Shown here: piece by piece, positions 48,594-60,320 of the stretch
Numbering within the stretch: the stretch's first letter is position 1
How the letters are laid out: each line of letters opens with the position of its first letter
Source: Chitinivibrionales bacterium
GTDB taxonomy: Bacteria > Fibrobacterota > Chitinivibrionia > Chitinivibrionales > FEN-1185
NCBI GenBank assembly: GCA_035516255.1
Contig: DATJAL010000025.1
Coordinates: forward strand, 1 to 64,000
Length of the DNA stretch: 64,000 nucleotides
Direction: 5' to 3'
Notes under the pieces: generated by a model
The model's database searches: none
The model's input: the letters and a program-made list of their open reading frames with translations, nothing else
Told to the model about the DNA's origin: nothing
Program-made: the position numbers and the translations under genes

Positions 48594-49169
48594 ATGGCTT
48601 TCATAAAAGGAACTGAAACGGAGAAAAATCTTCTCAAGGCATTTGCCGGTGAATCACAGGCTCGCAATCGTTATACTTATTTCGCTGGTGTGGCGCGCAA
48701 AGAAGGATATGTTCAAATCGCCGATGTTTTCGAGGAAACGGCAAATCAGGAGAAAGAGCACGCGAAGAGATTTTTCAGCTTTCTTGAAGGGGGTATGCCG
48801 GAAATAATAGCATGCTATCCTGCCGGAGTAATAGGAAAGACAATTGACAATTTAAAAGCATCGGCAAGTGGAGAACATGAAGAATGGACGGATGTATATC
48901 CTGCCTTTGCCGCCAAAGCGAAACAAGAAGGCTTTCCGGCAATTGCCGCGCTTTTTGAAAATGTTTCCGTCGCCGAAAAGCAGCATGAAAAGCGTTATCT
49001 TGGTTTACTGAAGAATGTCGAGGAAGGAACTGTTTTCAAGAAAGCCCAAAAAGTTGTTTGGCGCTGCCGGAATTGCGGTTATATTCATGAAGGTGAAGAA
49101 GCGCCGGGCACCTGTCCAGCCTGTGCACATCCGCAGGCACATTTTGAACTTCTTGCCGAAAACTGGTAA
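48594..49169 (+). CDS. rbr: Rubrerythrin
   Basis: 191 residues. The four-helix ferritin-like domain has the diiron glutamates and histidine in GESQARNRYTYFAGVARKEG and ETANQEKEHAKRFF and SVAEKQHEKRYLGL. A C-terminal rubredoxin domain carries two CxxC pairs (CRNCGYIHEGEEAPGTCPAC). It reduces hydrogen peroxide to water in anaerobes. Its start codon follows the perR stop directly, with AAAGGGG as binding site inside the perR end. Confidence 0.97.
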   Translation: MAFIKGTETEKNLLKAFAGESQARNRYTYFAGVARKEGYVQIADVFEETANQEKEHAKRFFSFLEGGMPEIIACYPAGVIGKTIDNLKASASGEHEEWTDVYPAFAAKAKQEGFPAIAALFENVSVAEKQHEKRYLGLLKNVEEGTVFKKAQKVVWRCRNCGYIHEGEEAPGTCPACAHPQAHFELLAENW

Positions 49170-49188
49170 TTCTAATTTCATATTATGA

Positions 49189-51399
<2,211 letters not shown>

Positions 51400-51772
51400 T
51401 TGCAGTGTAAAAGCTTTGAGAGCGTCTGGATAGCATCAATTTCAAGAATGGAGGAAAGCGGCCTCCGCTCATCCTCCGCTCCGGCGCTGAAGAAATGGGG
51501 GATGCAATACAAAAGGCAAAGAACGCCGCCACAGAAAGACATTTACATTATGGCAGCGTTCCGGTTTACTTCCACCAACACACGCATGCCGGGCGGCCAA
51601 AGCCTCGCCCCAAATTGCCGCAGTTTACCTAGGTAAAGGCTCGTGTCCGCGCTTCGCTGGCACGAGCCTAAATTATAGGCGGCAACTTCGTCATGCGTGG
51701 AACGTTGGTTGGCCATTGCCACCCATCTTCCAACTAGGACCGCTTGCAAACATACCTGCGGGAAAGGCGATT
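51400..51772. other. Intergenic region before the MAPEG gene
   Basis: 373 bases without a supported gene. It contains a 68-codon minus-strand frame (51543-51749) with no known domain and a hairpin GGCTCGTG/CACGAGCC at about 51638-51667. The sequence around 51670-51720 could be an old insertion remnant but is not assigned. Confidence 0.4.
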
Positions 51773-52168
51773 ATGACTATTGAACTTACTCTTCTTGTTT
51801 TAAGCGTTATTCTGGGAATAATTCATCTTATCATGGCATCACATTTTGCAAGCTTCCAATTCGGTTATAAATGGACCGCCGGCAATAGGGACAAAATCAT
51901 GCCTCCATTGAATGGCATTGCCGGAAGAATGGAAAGAATTGCATCAAATTATTTGGAAACATTTCCATTTTTTGCATCTGTAATAATAATTGCACATCTG
52001 GCAGGACGTCACAACTCATTAATAATTTTAGGGGCATATTTTTATCTTTGTGGAAGAATCGCTTACGCAATCATATATGCGATTGGAATACCATTGTTGC
52101 GTTCCTTAATCTGGAACGTTGCGACAATTGGAATATTCTTGATAATTGTTGGAATATTTGTCAAATAA
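51773..52168 (+). CDS. MAPEG-family membrane protein
   Basis: 131 residues with four membrane segments and the MAPEG signature around FGYKWTAGNRDKIMPPLNGI, AGRMERIASNYLETFP, followed by LGAYFYLCGRIAYAIIYAIG. Bacterial MAPEG proteins often resemble glutathione or leukotriene-type enzymes, but the reaction here is unknown. The start at 51773 has GGAAAGG upstream; an extension to 51716 lacks conserved residues. GC is low, as in the upstream katG unit. Confidence 0.85.
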   Translation: MTIELTLLVLSVILGIIHLIMASHFASFQFGYKWTAGNRDKIMPPLNGIAGRMERIASNYLETFPFFASVIIIAHLAGRHNSLIILGAYFYLCGRIAYAIIYAIGIPLLRSLIWNVATIGIFLIIVGIFVK

Positions 52169-52266
52169 GATAAACTTTAAATTGTCCAAAGGCATTTTTT
52201 CAACGATGTTGGACGATGTCTTTTTGTTCTCTCCCATTTCCTCCAGCAGCATTACATTATAAAAAA

Positions 52267-52303
52267 AACCTTCACCCTTTCCTTATCGGAAAGAGTGAAG
52301 GTT
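52267..52303. terminator. Bidirectional terminator
   Basis: A 16-bp stem with one C/A mismatch: AACCTTCAC-CTTTCC with GGAAAG-GTGAAGGTT, loop of five bases, flanked by A and T runs on both sides. It ends the MAPEG transcript and the minus-strand gene at 52353. Confidence 0.92.
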
Positions 52304-52352
52304 AAAAAAACGCGGGCATTGGGGGGAACAGCCGCGTCTTTTTTTACATTCC

Positions 52353-54353
52353 CTATCGAACGGCGATCTTCTCGCGGATGACCTTGTTCCCCTGCTCCAC
52401 CCTCAGGTACATGATCTGGTGCGACCATGTCCGCGGTATCATCAGCGACCCCGCGCCATTGTAAATCCGATCCCATACCATCTGGCCGTTGACGGAATAG
52501 ATCGTCACATGGAGCGGCAGTTCCGCTTTTACGCCCGAAAGATAAAGGGCGTTGGCGAGGACCGTGACGCGCAACTCCGCCTGAGGACGGGCGGGCAGCG
52601 ACGTCACACCTGAATTGGGCGCCAGGACGATGTCGACGGTCGTGGTGTCGTTTGCTATTGCTATGCCGGCCGAATCCTTGGTCACGTAACCCGCCTTTGT
52701 CACCGAGAGGGACGCCGCGGCATAGCCGGCGGGAATGCCGGTTATGCCGTAGGAGCCGTCCGCAGCGCATGTGTCAAGCAGCGCCAGGGTTGCGCCGCCG
52801 CCCGCGCGGGCGGTGAGCACCACGACGGCCGCGCCGATGCCTGCGCCCGAGGCGTTCTTTACCGTGCCTTTCACGGTCTTTGACGAACCGGTTGCCGCCT
52901 GGAGCGTGACGAAGATCGTGTCATCGGCGCCGGCGGCCACCTGCTGGCCGGTCCTGGTGGTGGTGTTGAAACCGGTTCTTGAAACGGTGATGTCATAGGG
53001 TCCCGCGATGACCATTGAGAAAACCGTCCAGCCGTCAACCGCGGTCGTAGCGTTGTAGGTCTGGCCAGGCGCGACTCCCCCGGCCCGTTGAATGAGGGTT
53101 ACCGATGCGCCGGTAATCGCGCTGTTGGCATTGTCACGCACCATCACATGCAGCGTGCCCTTTGGAACCGGCGCCATGGCCACGACGACCGTCGCGGTGT
53201 CCGGATTTGCCGTCAGGTTGACCGCCCGGTTGAGCGGCGTGACGTAGGTGAGGTAGTCTCCCCTGCTCACCACGAGCGAATAGGTTCCGATGTCGAGGCC
53301 CGAAAAGGCAAACGAGCCGTTTGCCGCGGTCGTTGATGAATCAATCCGCACCCAAGCAAGGCCGGGCTGCTGCTTGCGGAGGACCACCTGCGCGCCCTGG
53401 ATCGCGGCAAGCGAGCCGCTGTCGATGACGGTGCCCTTGATGATGCACGCGGGCACCACCACTGCGGCGAGCCTGAAGTTCTCGATGCGGGTCACCGCCG
53501 AATCGACCCTGAACAGGTTCGCCGAAGATGCGGTCACGTAGGTTGCGGCCGAAGCGGTGAGCCGGTAGCCCGCCTCGGCGGGAACGCCGGCGATGGTGTA
53601 GACGCCTGATGCATTTGTCAATACCGAATCGATCGAAACGGTCGTCACCACGCCGCCTACGGTGGTGGTTCTCGTGAGCAGCACCGTGGCGCCGGCAATG
53701 GCGACAGTCGTGTCAACCGCGGTAATCTTGCCGGTGAGCGTGCCCACACTGCTCCCGACAGGCGTGAGCTGGACATTTGCCAAGACCGAATCCGCCGTCC
53801 GCAGGTCGAGCGGGGCCGGCGACAGGTAATCCAGGTATCCGGTCTTTGTCACGGCCAGGTCGTACCTTCCCGAGGCGAGGGAATCAAAAAGATATTTGCC
53901 GTCGTTCGCGGACGCCTCCGTGTCAAGGGCGGTGGAGGCGAGCCCCGCGCGCAGAAGCAGAACGATCTGCGCGCCCGCAACGGCGTTCGCGCCGCCGACC
54001 TCGGTGACGGTGCCGAGAATTCGCTTGACGCCCGCGCCGGTGGCCGCGGGAGTAAGGAGGACGTTGACGGTGTCCACGCTCTGCAGGCCGGTCAGGAACT
54101 GGCGGTTCGTCACATATCCGGTCGCGGCCACGGCGAGCTGACCGGTGGTCTGCTCGATGGCGGGAAGCTCGTAGGTTCCGCCGGCGACCGTCGTGTCAAG
54201 ATACTGGTTTACGCCGGCGGTAAATGTTACCACCGCCCCGACGACCGGCGCGTTGCTCGCGGCGCTCGTCACAATGCCGCGGAGTGTGAGCGCGTGGGAC
54301 GAAAACGCCATTACCAGGGCGCACAGCCAGAGCAGACCTGTTTTTTTGACCAT
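52353..54353 (-). CDS. Large secreted protein with repeated carboxypeptidase-regulatory-like domains and sorting domain
   Basis: 666 residues. Signal peptide 1-21, then about six tandem beta-sandwich units of 85-95 residues, each with a pattern like LRGIVTSAASNAPVVGAVVT, DGKYLFDSLASGRYDLAVTK and a closing strand. These are carboxypeptidase-regulatory-like domains used as stalks or adhesive surfaces. The C-terminal ~75 residues (LHVTIYSVNGQMVWDRIYNG, YLRVEQGNKVIREKIAVR) form a sorting-like domain. No catalytic domain is seen. It is followed by the similar gene at 54457. Confidence 0.88.
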   Translation of the reverse strand: MVKKTGLLWLCALVMAFSSHALTLRGIVTSAASNAPVVGAVVTFTAGVNQYLDTTVAGGTYELPAIEQTTGQLAVAATGYVTNRQFLTGLQSVDTVNVLLTPAATGAGVKRILGTVTEVGGANAVAGAQIVLLLRAGLASTALDTEASANDGKYLFDSLASGRYDLAVTKTGYLDYLSPAPLDLRTADSVLANVQLTPVGSSVGTLTGKITAVDTTVAIAGATVLLTRTTTVGGVVTTVSIDSVLTNASGVYTIAGVPAEAGYRLTASAATYVTASSANLFRVDSAVTRIENFRLAAVVVPACIIKGTVIDSGSLAAIQGAQVVLRKQQPGLAWVRIDSSTTAANGSFAFSGLDIGTYSLVVSRGDYLTYVTPLNRAVNLTANPDTATVVVAMAPVPKGTLHVMVRDNANSAITGASVTLIQRAGGVAPGQTYNATTAVDGWTVFSMVIAGPYDITVSRTGFNTTTRTGQQVAAGADDTIFVTLQAATGSSKTVKGTVKNASGAGIGAAVVVLTARAGGGATLALLDTCAADGSYGITGIPAGYAAASLSVTKAGYVTKDSAGIAIANDTTTVDIVLAPNSGVTSLPARPQAELRVTVLANALYLSGVKAELPLHVTIYSVNGQMVWDRIYNGAGSLMIPRTWSHQIMYLRVEQGNKVIREKIAVR

Positions 54354-54400
54354 AGCTTCACTCCCAAGTGCCGAAGTAGAAAAATCCCTTCATTAATAAT

Positions 54401-54431
54401 AAGAGGCCCCCCTTGACAAGGGGGACCTCTT
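54401..54431. terminator. Terminator-like hairpin between the two repeat-domain genes
   Basis: AAGAGG-C-CCCCCTTG pairs with CAAGGGGG-A-CCTCTT (54401-54430) with one mismatch. It lies about 30 bases past the stop of the gene at 54457, so it probably ends that gene. A clear T run is missing on the minus side. Confidence 0.65.
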
Positions 54432-54456
54432 GTTTACAAGGACAAATAAACCCGCC

Positions 54457-56124
54457 TTACGGCATCACCACCTGTTTGTTATACACCGTACTCTTCTGCG
54501 TAACGTTCACCAGGTACATGCCGCTCGTGATGGTTTTCGGCAGCACAACCATGGTCGTGTTCGCGGTGATTCCGGTGCGGTAAACAAGCTTGCCGCTGAT
54601 GGAGAGCAGGGATACCGTTCCCGCCTCGCTGAAATTGGCAAGATGCAGCATCCCGGCCGCCAGCATGATCTGCGGCACGCGGGACTTCGCACTTGACAAA
54701 AGCGTCGTGACGCCAACACCCGGGACCATGAGGAAGTCCTCGGTCAGAGGAGTCGCAGCCACCGTCACGGTTTTCACCTTGGTCCCGTAATTGGCTTTGT
54801 TCACGGTCATCGTATAGGTGCCGGCCGGAATATCGGTCAGCGTATACGTGCCGTTTGCCGCCACAACGGCGGTGTCGACAACAGTCCCGCCCAGGCCGCC
54901 CGACAGGATCTTCACCACCGCTCCGCCAAGGGGTTGACCGGTTGTGGAATCGGCCACTTGCCCGGAAATGGTAACGCCGGGAAGCGAGGCGAGCAGGAAG
55001 CTCTGGGTAACAGGGGCTGCGGCAACCGTTATTGCCACCGTTTTTGCAGTATGACCAGTGGCTGTGGCTTCCAGCCTGTAGTTGCCTGGCTGTACGCTGT
55101 CAATAGTATATGAACCGTTTGATCCAGCCACCGCCGAATCGAGGATCGTTCCACCGCCAGCACCAGCTGCAGTGCGCAAATAAACAATGGCACCTGCAAG
55201 CGGCGTTCCGCGGATGGAATCATCCACCAAGCCGGAAACCGTGACGCCGGCAGGCAGACCGACAAGCATGAAATCTTCGGTAACAGCGGTGTTGGCAACC
55301 GCAACGCCGTTAACCGTCTTTGAGGTGTGTCCCGCAGCTGTCGCAATTACTGAATAAGTGCCGGGCTGTACGCTGTCGAGGGAATAAGAACCGTTGGTTC
55401 CAACAACCGCAGAGTCAATTATTGTCCCACCAATTATGCCGCCAGTCCTGAGATAAACTTTGCCGCCCGCAAGAGGGGTTCCGGAAACCGAATCTTTTAC
55501 ACTACCGGAAATCGCGACGCCGGCAGGCAGGCCGACAAGCAGGAAATCCTGGGTGATGTCCACGGCAGCAACAACAGTCCGAACTGTCTTGGCAGTATGG
55601 CCCGCAGCGCTGGCGACCAAGTTATAAGTGCCGGCCTGGACATGGGTGAGAGAATACTGGCCGTTAGTACCCACTATCACCGAATCAACCGTCGTGGCGC
55701 CGCCGCCGATCGTACGAAGGCGGACAAGCGCGCCGGCAAGCGGGTCACCGCTCACCGAATCCTTGACAGCACCGGAAATGGTGATGCCCGGCGGCAGGGG
55801 AACGAGGTTTATGTTTCTCGTCACAGTCCCATTGGCCGTCACCACAATATTTGCTCCGGCGTATGGGGTGAACCCATCCAGTGTTGCCGTTGGGGCGTAA
55901 ACCCCGGCAGGAACATTCGCAATCGAATAATCGCCCGTGGCAAGGGTCGTGTCTGAATACGAAGCGCCGCCGCCGAAGGCGGGTGTGAGCGTCACAATGA
56001 CGCCGGCCAGAGGCTTGTTGTTCGGGGCAGTGCCCGAGTCAACAACACCCGTAACCGTTCCCGCGTTAACCGTGAATATCGTTGCCGCGAGAATTGAAAA
56101 AACCAAACTGATTTTACGTACCAT
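54457..56124 (-). CDS. Secreted protein of five near-identical carboxypeptidase-regulatory-like repeats plus sorting domain
   Basis: 555 residues from the ATG at 56124 (AAAGGAGGAG upstream). A signal peptide (1-21) is followed by five repeats of 86-91 residues (22-108, 112-199, 201-290, 292-382, 384-467), each with a SGxVxDSxxGxPLAG start, a GSYSLDSVQPGTY-like middle and an end such as TEDFMLVGLPAGV. The C-terminal part (480-555, VSLLSISGKLVYRTGI ... YNKQVVMP) is a sorting-like domain. The regular repeats suggest a fibrous or stalk-like surface protein; no enzymatic site is present. Confidence 0.9.
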   Translation of the reverse strand: MVRKISLVFSILAATIFTVNAGTVTGVVDSGTAPNNKPLAGVIVTLTPAFGGGASYSDTTLATGDYSIANVPAGVYAPTATLDGFTPYAGANIVVTANGTVTRNINLVPLPPGITISGAVKDSVSGDPLAGALVRLRTIGGGATTVDSVIVGTNGQYSLTHVQAGTYNLVASAAGHTAKTVRTVVAAVDITQDFLLVGLPAGVAISGSVKDSVSGTPLAGGKVYLRTGGIIGGTIIDSAVVGTNGSYSLDSVQPGTYSVIATAAGHTSKTVNGVAVANTAVTEDFMLVGLPAGVTVSGLVDDSIRGTPLAGAIVYLRTAAGAGGGTILDSAVAGSNGSYTIDSVQPGNYRLEATATGHTAKTVAITVAAAPVTQSFLLASLPGVTISGQVADSTTGQPLGGAVVKILSGGLGGTVVDTAVVAANGTYTLTDIPAGTYTMTVNKANYGTKVKTVTVAATPLTEDFLMVPGVGVTTLLSSAKSRVPQIMLAAGMLHLANFSEAGTVSLLSISGKLVYRTGITANTTMVVLPKTITSGMYLVNVTQKSTVYNKQVVMP

Positions 56125-56624
56125 CTGTACTCCTCCTTTGTTAAACATTCATTCTGTTTTCTGGTCAATTGAAAAATAAAAAAAGGTAATATATGCCCAG
56201 TCCCCTCCTTTCCATTATAAAAATCTTGATGGAATTGATTAAATGTTAGACACCCGCAAATCTTTTAATCAAATTGTAATTACCGGTTAATATCCGCACA
56301 AAGGGTATCGGATACAGTTATAATAAGGCAGCAAACAATGTGCTGAAAATTTATCTTGATGAAATTCAAGAGATTATTAATGAGGATATGCCATCGGTAA
56401 TTTTTGTTTTTGTGGTTGATACACCCCGGTTTTATCATGCTTTTTTGGGCATTTTTCTTACTAACTTAAAATTCAATGAATTACAAGGAAATTTTTCTTT
56501 TGAGGTTTCGCCGCCACAAGTTTTGACCATTTAAGCGGATAAAGAAAGCTCAAGAATCAATAAAATCACGGTTGATTCATTTCCCAGACAAAACGCTTGT
56601 TTTCCATTTTATATTTTCTTTTTC
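56125..56624. other. AT-rich spacer before lplA
   Basis: 500 bases with no supported gene. A 64-codon plus-strand frame (56340-56534) lacks a ribosome binding site and a known domain. The region probably holds the promoter of the repeat-protein gene (minus) and of lplA (plus). Confidence 0.45.
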
Positions 56625-57434
56625 ATGAGCATTAGAGCGCGAATCATTAATGACTCTCCGCATTCCGCGGCCTTTAACATGGCCGCCGACCTGCATTTGC
56701 TTGCGACATGCGAAAACGGGCGGGCGGTTCTTGTCCGCATTTACACGTGGGAAAACCCTTCAATCACCCTCGGCATTGCGGAAAAACCCGATGGGACGCT
56801 TGACATGGCCGCGCTGGAAAAGCACGGCACCGAATGGATCCGCAGGCCCACGGGCGGCAGGAGCGTACTCCACGATCATGATGTCACCTATTCCTGCATT
56901 TTTTCAAGCGGAATTCCCGGCACGGGCGCGACGCTCATGGAAACCTACCGGATCATTTCGGGCTGCCTGATCGCAGGGCTCAAGTATGCGGGCATCGATT
57001 GCTCCAGCCACAACTCATCGTACGGCGGCCCGTCAAAAAGCGGCGTAAAACTCCCTTGCTTTCTCTCGCCCAACCGCCATGAAATAATGGTCAACGGAAA
57101 GAAGCTTGTCGGGTCGGCGCAGAAAAGGACGGCGCATGCGGTGCTCCAGCACGGCTCGATTCCCCTCTCGCCCGCTTTCAGGGGCCTCCCGGATTTTCTG
57201 CTCATTGACGAAAAAGAACGCGAGGCGCAGAAAAAGCTGCTCGTTCAGAAGTGCACCTGTATCAGTGAAATAGTGCCGGAAATAAAGGAACAAGAACTGC
57301 GGGAATGCCTGGTAAAGGGTTTTCGCGAAGCGTTGCCGGGCAAATCCGTTCTGTCAAACTGGACAAATGATGAAATTGGGGCAATCACGAGAATTGCAAA
57401 AAGCGATGAGTTCATCAACAAATGGCAGAAATGA
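56625..57434 (+). CDS. Lipoate-protein ligase family protein
   Basis: 269 residues. The biotin/lipoate ligase fold has the ATP/lipoate motif RRPTGGRSVLHDHDVTYSCI and the catalytic-lysine loop GKKLVGSAQKRTAHAVLQHG. LplA uses ATP to attach lipoate to carrier domains; LipM-type octanoyl transferases share the fold, and this sequence lacks an LplA C-terminal extension, so either is possible. It could serve the lipoamide-dependent complexes of the lpdA gene at 25029. The gene precedes the peptide transporter on the same strand by 112 bases. Confidence 0.85.
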   Translation: MSIRARIINDSPHSAAFNMAADLHLLATCENGRAVLVRIYTWENPSITLGIAEKPDGTLDMAALEKHGTEWIRRPTGGRSVLHDHDVTYSCIFSSGIPGTGATLMETYRIISGCLIAGLKYAGIDCSSHNSSYGGPSKSGVKLPCFLSPNRHEIMVNGKKLVGSAQKRTAHAVLQHGSIPLSPAFRGLPDFLLIDEKEREAQKKLLVQKCTCISEIVPEIKEQELRECLVKGFREALPGKSVLSNWTNDEIGAITRIAKSDEFINKWQK

Positions 57435-57546
57435 GGGTTGGTACTTGAAGGAAAAAGGGAATTGAGAGAAAAATATTTAGGTGTCCGCCACCCCTTTTTC
57501 TATATATTTTTCTTTCCTGTTATTTTTTACTTCTCCGGAGAGATTC

Positions 57547-59340
57547 ATGAAACATCTGATCGCCGCCATCCTATGCGCATTGCTTTTTATTGTTTCTCTG
57601 CAATGCTCAAAGTCCAAGCAGCCGGTGGGCCAACTCGAGGCCGTCGATTACGCCGCAATCCAGAAAAAAGCCGAAGCGTTTGTGCCGGCCATCGGCAAGA
57701 CCGGCGGGGAAATAATCCTGTCGTCCTTTTCCGACCCGAAATCCTTTAACCCGATAACTTCCATCGAAACCACGACGAGCGAATTCACCGGATACCTGTA
57801 TGAGGGCCTCATCCACATCAACACCGTGACGCTCAGGCCCGAGCCCGGCCTCGCACAATCGTGGGACGTTTCGAAGGACGGCCTCACCTGGGTGTTCCAT
57901 CTCAGGCCCGGCGTTGTCTGGTCGGACAACGCACCGTTCACCGCTGCCGACGTCGAGTTCACGTTCAACAGCCTCGTGCTCAACGATTCCGTCAACCCGA
58001 ATTCGTCGCGCGACATGTTCGTGATCGACGGGAAAAAGCCGGTGGTGAAAGCGCTTGACAGCATGACCGTGCAGTTCACGCTGCCGACGCCGTTCGCGCC
58101 GTTCCTCCGTGCCATGGCGCAAGAGATCTTGCCCAAGCATAAGTATCAGAAATACCTGAAAAACGGGAGTGGAAACTTCTCGAATTCGCTCGGCATACAG
58201 ACCCCGCCCGATTCAATGGTCAGTACGGGGCCGTTTCTCGTGGAATCGTTCATCTCCCAGCAGAAAATCACTTACAGGCGCAACCCGCTGTATTGGCGGA
58301 AAGATTCGGCGGGAAACCGTCTGCCCTATCTGTCGCGTATCGCGTACATGATCGTACTCGACCAGAACGCGGAGCTGCTGCGGTTCAAGCGCGGCGAGAT
58401 CGACTACCTGCACGCGAACGGCGAGGACTTCCCGGGCCTCAAGAGGGACGAGGCGCGGGGCAACTACACGGTGTACCGGCTCGGCCCGTCCTCGGGCAGC
58501 TATTTCGTGTTCTTCAACCAGAACACGGGCCGCGATCCCAAGACCGGAAAATTATATGTTGATTCGGTAAAGCTGTCGTGGTTCCGCAATGTCAAATTTC
58601 GCAAGGCCGTCGCCTATGCGTTTGACAAGGAAAGCATGATCCGCATCGTGATGAACGGCCTGGGCTACCCCCAATGGGGCCCCATGAGCCCGTCGGAAGG
58701 TTATTTTTACAACCCGGACGTCGCCACCTACCCTTACGATCTTGCAAAAGCAAAGGCGACGCTCGCCGAGGCAGGGTTTACGGATAAGAATAACGACAGC
58801 ATCGTCGAAGACCCGTCGGGGCACCCCGTTGATTTCTCTTTTGTCACCAACAGCGGCAACCCCGTCCGCCAGAAGCTCTCGGAGATCATCCGCAAGGACT
58901 TCGAGCGCCTCGGATTCAGGGTGCATTTTCAGCTCATTGAGTTCAACAGCCTCATCCAGCGCATCGACAACCCGCCGTACGAATGGGACGCCATCATGCT
59001 CGGCCTCACCGGCGGCGTTGAGCCGCATATGGGAAAGAACGTGTGGCACACCACGGGCTCGCTGCACATGTGGTTCCCGCGCCAGAAAACGCCCTCGACG
59101 CCGTGGGAGGCGCGTATCGACTCCATCTTCGACGCGGCGGTGAAGGAGCTTGACGAAAGCAAACGCAAGGCGCTCTACGACGAATGGCAGCGCATCGCGG
59201 CCGACCAACTTCCGCTCATCTATACCGCGCTGCCCGAGCAGATCTTCTGCCTCGCGAACAAGTTCGGCAACATCAACCCCTGTCCCAACGGCGGCGTCCT
59301 CCACAACATCGAGTGGATCTACCGCCTGCCGGTGAAGTGA
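57547..59340 (+). CDS. ABC transporter substrate-binding protein, peptide type
   Basis: 597 residues. The N-terminus has a signal and possible lipobox (VSLQC), followed by the SBP_bac_5 (OppA/DppA) fold: AAVAFTFNSLV-like region (ADVEFTFNSLVLNDSVNPNS), the NQNTGRDP loop, and RKAVAYAFDKESMIRIVMNG. Long binding proteins of this class capture oligopeptides or related solutes. The start at 57547 follows GGAGAG. The stop overlaps the first permease gene by one base (translational coupling). It is the first gene of a three-gene unit without ATPases. Confidence 0.92.
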   Translation: MKHLIAAILCALLFIVSLQCSKSKQPVGQLEAVDYAAIQKKAEAFVPAIGKTGGEIILSSFSDPKSFNPITSIETTTSEFTGYLYEGLIHINTVTLRPEPGLAQSWDVSKDGLTWVFHLRPGVVWSDNAPFTAADVEFTFNSLVLNDSVNPNSSRDMFVIDGKKPVVKALDSMTVQFTLPTPFAPFLRAMAQEILPKHKYQKYLKNGSGNFSNSLGIQTPPDSMVSTGPFLVESFISQQKITYRRNPLYWRKDSAGNRLPYLSRIAYMIVLDQNAELLRFKRGEIDYLHANGEDFPGLKRDEARGNYTVYRLGPSSGSYFVFFNQNTGRDPKTGKLYVDSVKLSWFRNVKFRKAVAYAFDKESMIRIVMNGLGYPQWGPMSPSEGYFYNPDVATYPYDLAKAKATLAEAGFTDKNNDSIVEDPSGHPVDFSFVTNSGNPVRQKLSEIIRKDFERLGFRVHFQLIEFNSLIQRIDNPPYEWDAIMLGLTGGVEPHMGKNVWHTTGSLHMWFPRQKTPSTPWEARIDSIFDAAVKELDESKRKALYDEWQRIAADQLPLIYTALPEQIFCLANKFGNINPCPNGGVLHNIEWIYRLPVK

Positions 59341-60320
59341 TGCGCGACGACCTCATCAGACGTACGCTCATTTTGCTCCCGCAGCTGCTCGTCGTGACGT
59401 TCATAACTTTCCTTTTTATCAACCTCGCGCCGGGCGACATCCTCGCCAAATACCGGTTCGACCCGCGCATCTCGCCCGAGTCGGTGAAGAAGATCGAGCA
59501 GAAATACCATTTCGACAAGCCCGCCGTGGTGCAATACGGCTACTGGCTCGGCCGGCTTTGCCACCTCGACCTCGGCTACTCGTTCTCGCGCGAGGCAAAC
59601 GTCACCACCGTGATCGCGGAGCGCGTGGGCAACACCCTGCTCATGTCGTCGATGGCGATCATCTTCACCTGGCTCATCGCGCTGCCGCTCGGCATCTACG
59701 CGGCGGTCAAGCAGTATTCGTGGGGCGACCGGATCCTTTCCTTCATCTCCTATTTCGGCATGTCGCTGCCCGGTTTTTTTTTCGCGCTCATCCTCATGTT
59801 CTGCATCTATTCGCTCAGCAACATCCCGTTCTTCGCCGCGCTTCCCATCGGGGGCATGGTGTCGCCCAACCACGAATCGCTTCCCTGGTTCGCCAAGATC
59901 GGCGACGTGGCGCTCCACCTCATTTTGCCCGTGCTCGTGCTCACCGTGACCGCGCTCGCAGGGCTGCAGAGGATCGCGCGCGGCAACATGCTCGAGGAAC
60001 TGCGCAAGCAGTATGTGATCACGGCGCGGGCCAAGGGGCTTCCCGAAAACCAGGTGATTTACAAACACGCATTGCGCAACGCCATCAACCCGCTCATCAC
60101 CCTGTTCGGCTATTCGTTCTCCGAACTCCTGTCGGGCGCGGCGATCCTCGAGATCGTGATCAACTGGCCGGGCCTGGGAAGCCTCATTTACCAGGCGGTG
60201 CGCGCGCAGGACACCTTTCTCGTGATGGGCAGCATGCTCATGGGCGGCGTCATGCTCATCGTGGGCAACCTCATCGCCGACCTTTTGCTCGTGGTCGCGG
60301 ACCCGAGGGTGCGCTCATGA
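59340..60320 (+). CDS. ABC transporter permease, OppB/DppB type
   Basis: 326 residues with six predicted membrane helices and the BPD_transp_1 loop EELRKQYVITARAKGLPENQ, where the EAA-like motif contacts the ATPase. The pattern of the N-terminal hydrophobic segment and the large periplasmic loop fit OppB. It shares the A of its ATG with the stop codon of the binding protein upstream, and its stop overlaps the next permease start by four bases (ATGA). Confidence 0.95.
   Translation: MRDDLIRRTLILLPQLLVVTFITFLFINLAPGDILAKYRFDPRISPESVKKIEQKYHFDKPAVVQYGYWLGRLCHLDLGYSFSREANVTTVIAERVGNTLLMSSMAIIFTWLIALPLGIYAAVKQYSWGDRILSFISYFGMSLPGFFFALILMFCIYSLSNIPFFAALPIGGMVSPNHESLPWFAKIGDVALHLILPVLVLTVTALAGLQRIARGNMLEELRKQYVITARAKGLPENQVIYKHALRNAINPLITLFGYSFSELLSGAAILEIVINWPGLGSLIYQAVRAQDTFLVMGSMLMGGVMLIVGNLIADLLLVVADPRVRS

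Noticed and set aside
51543-51749. 68-codon minus-strand frame behind katG
   Set aside because: No domain or start signal. I considered an attC-like site or insertion remnant here but the core bases do not fit the consensus.
56340-56534. 64-codon plus-strand frame before the lipoate ligase gene
   Set aside because: No ribosome binding site, no domain, AT-rich spacer; left unannotated.
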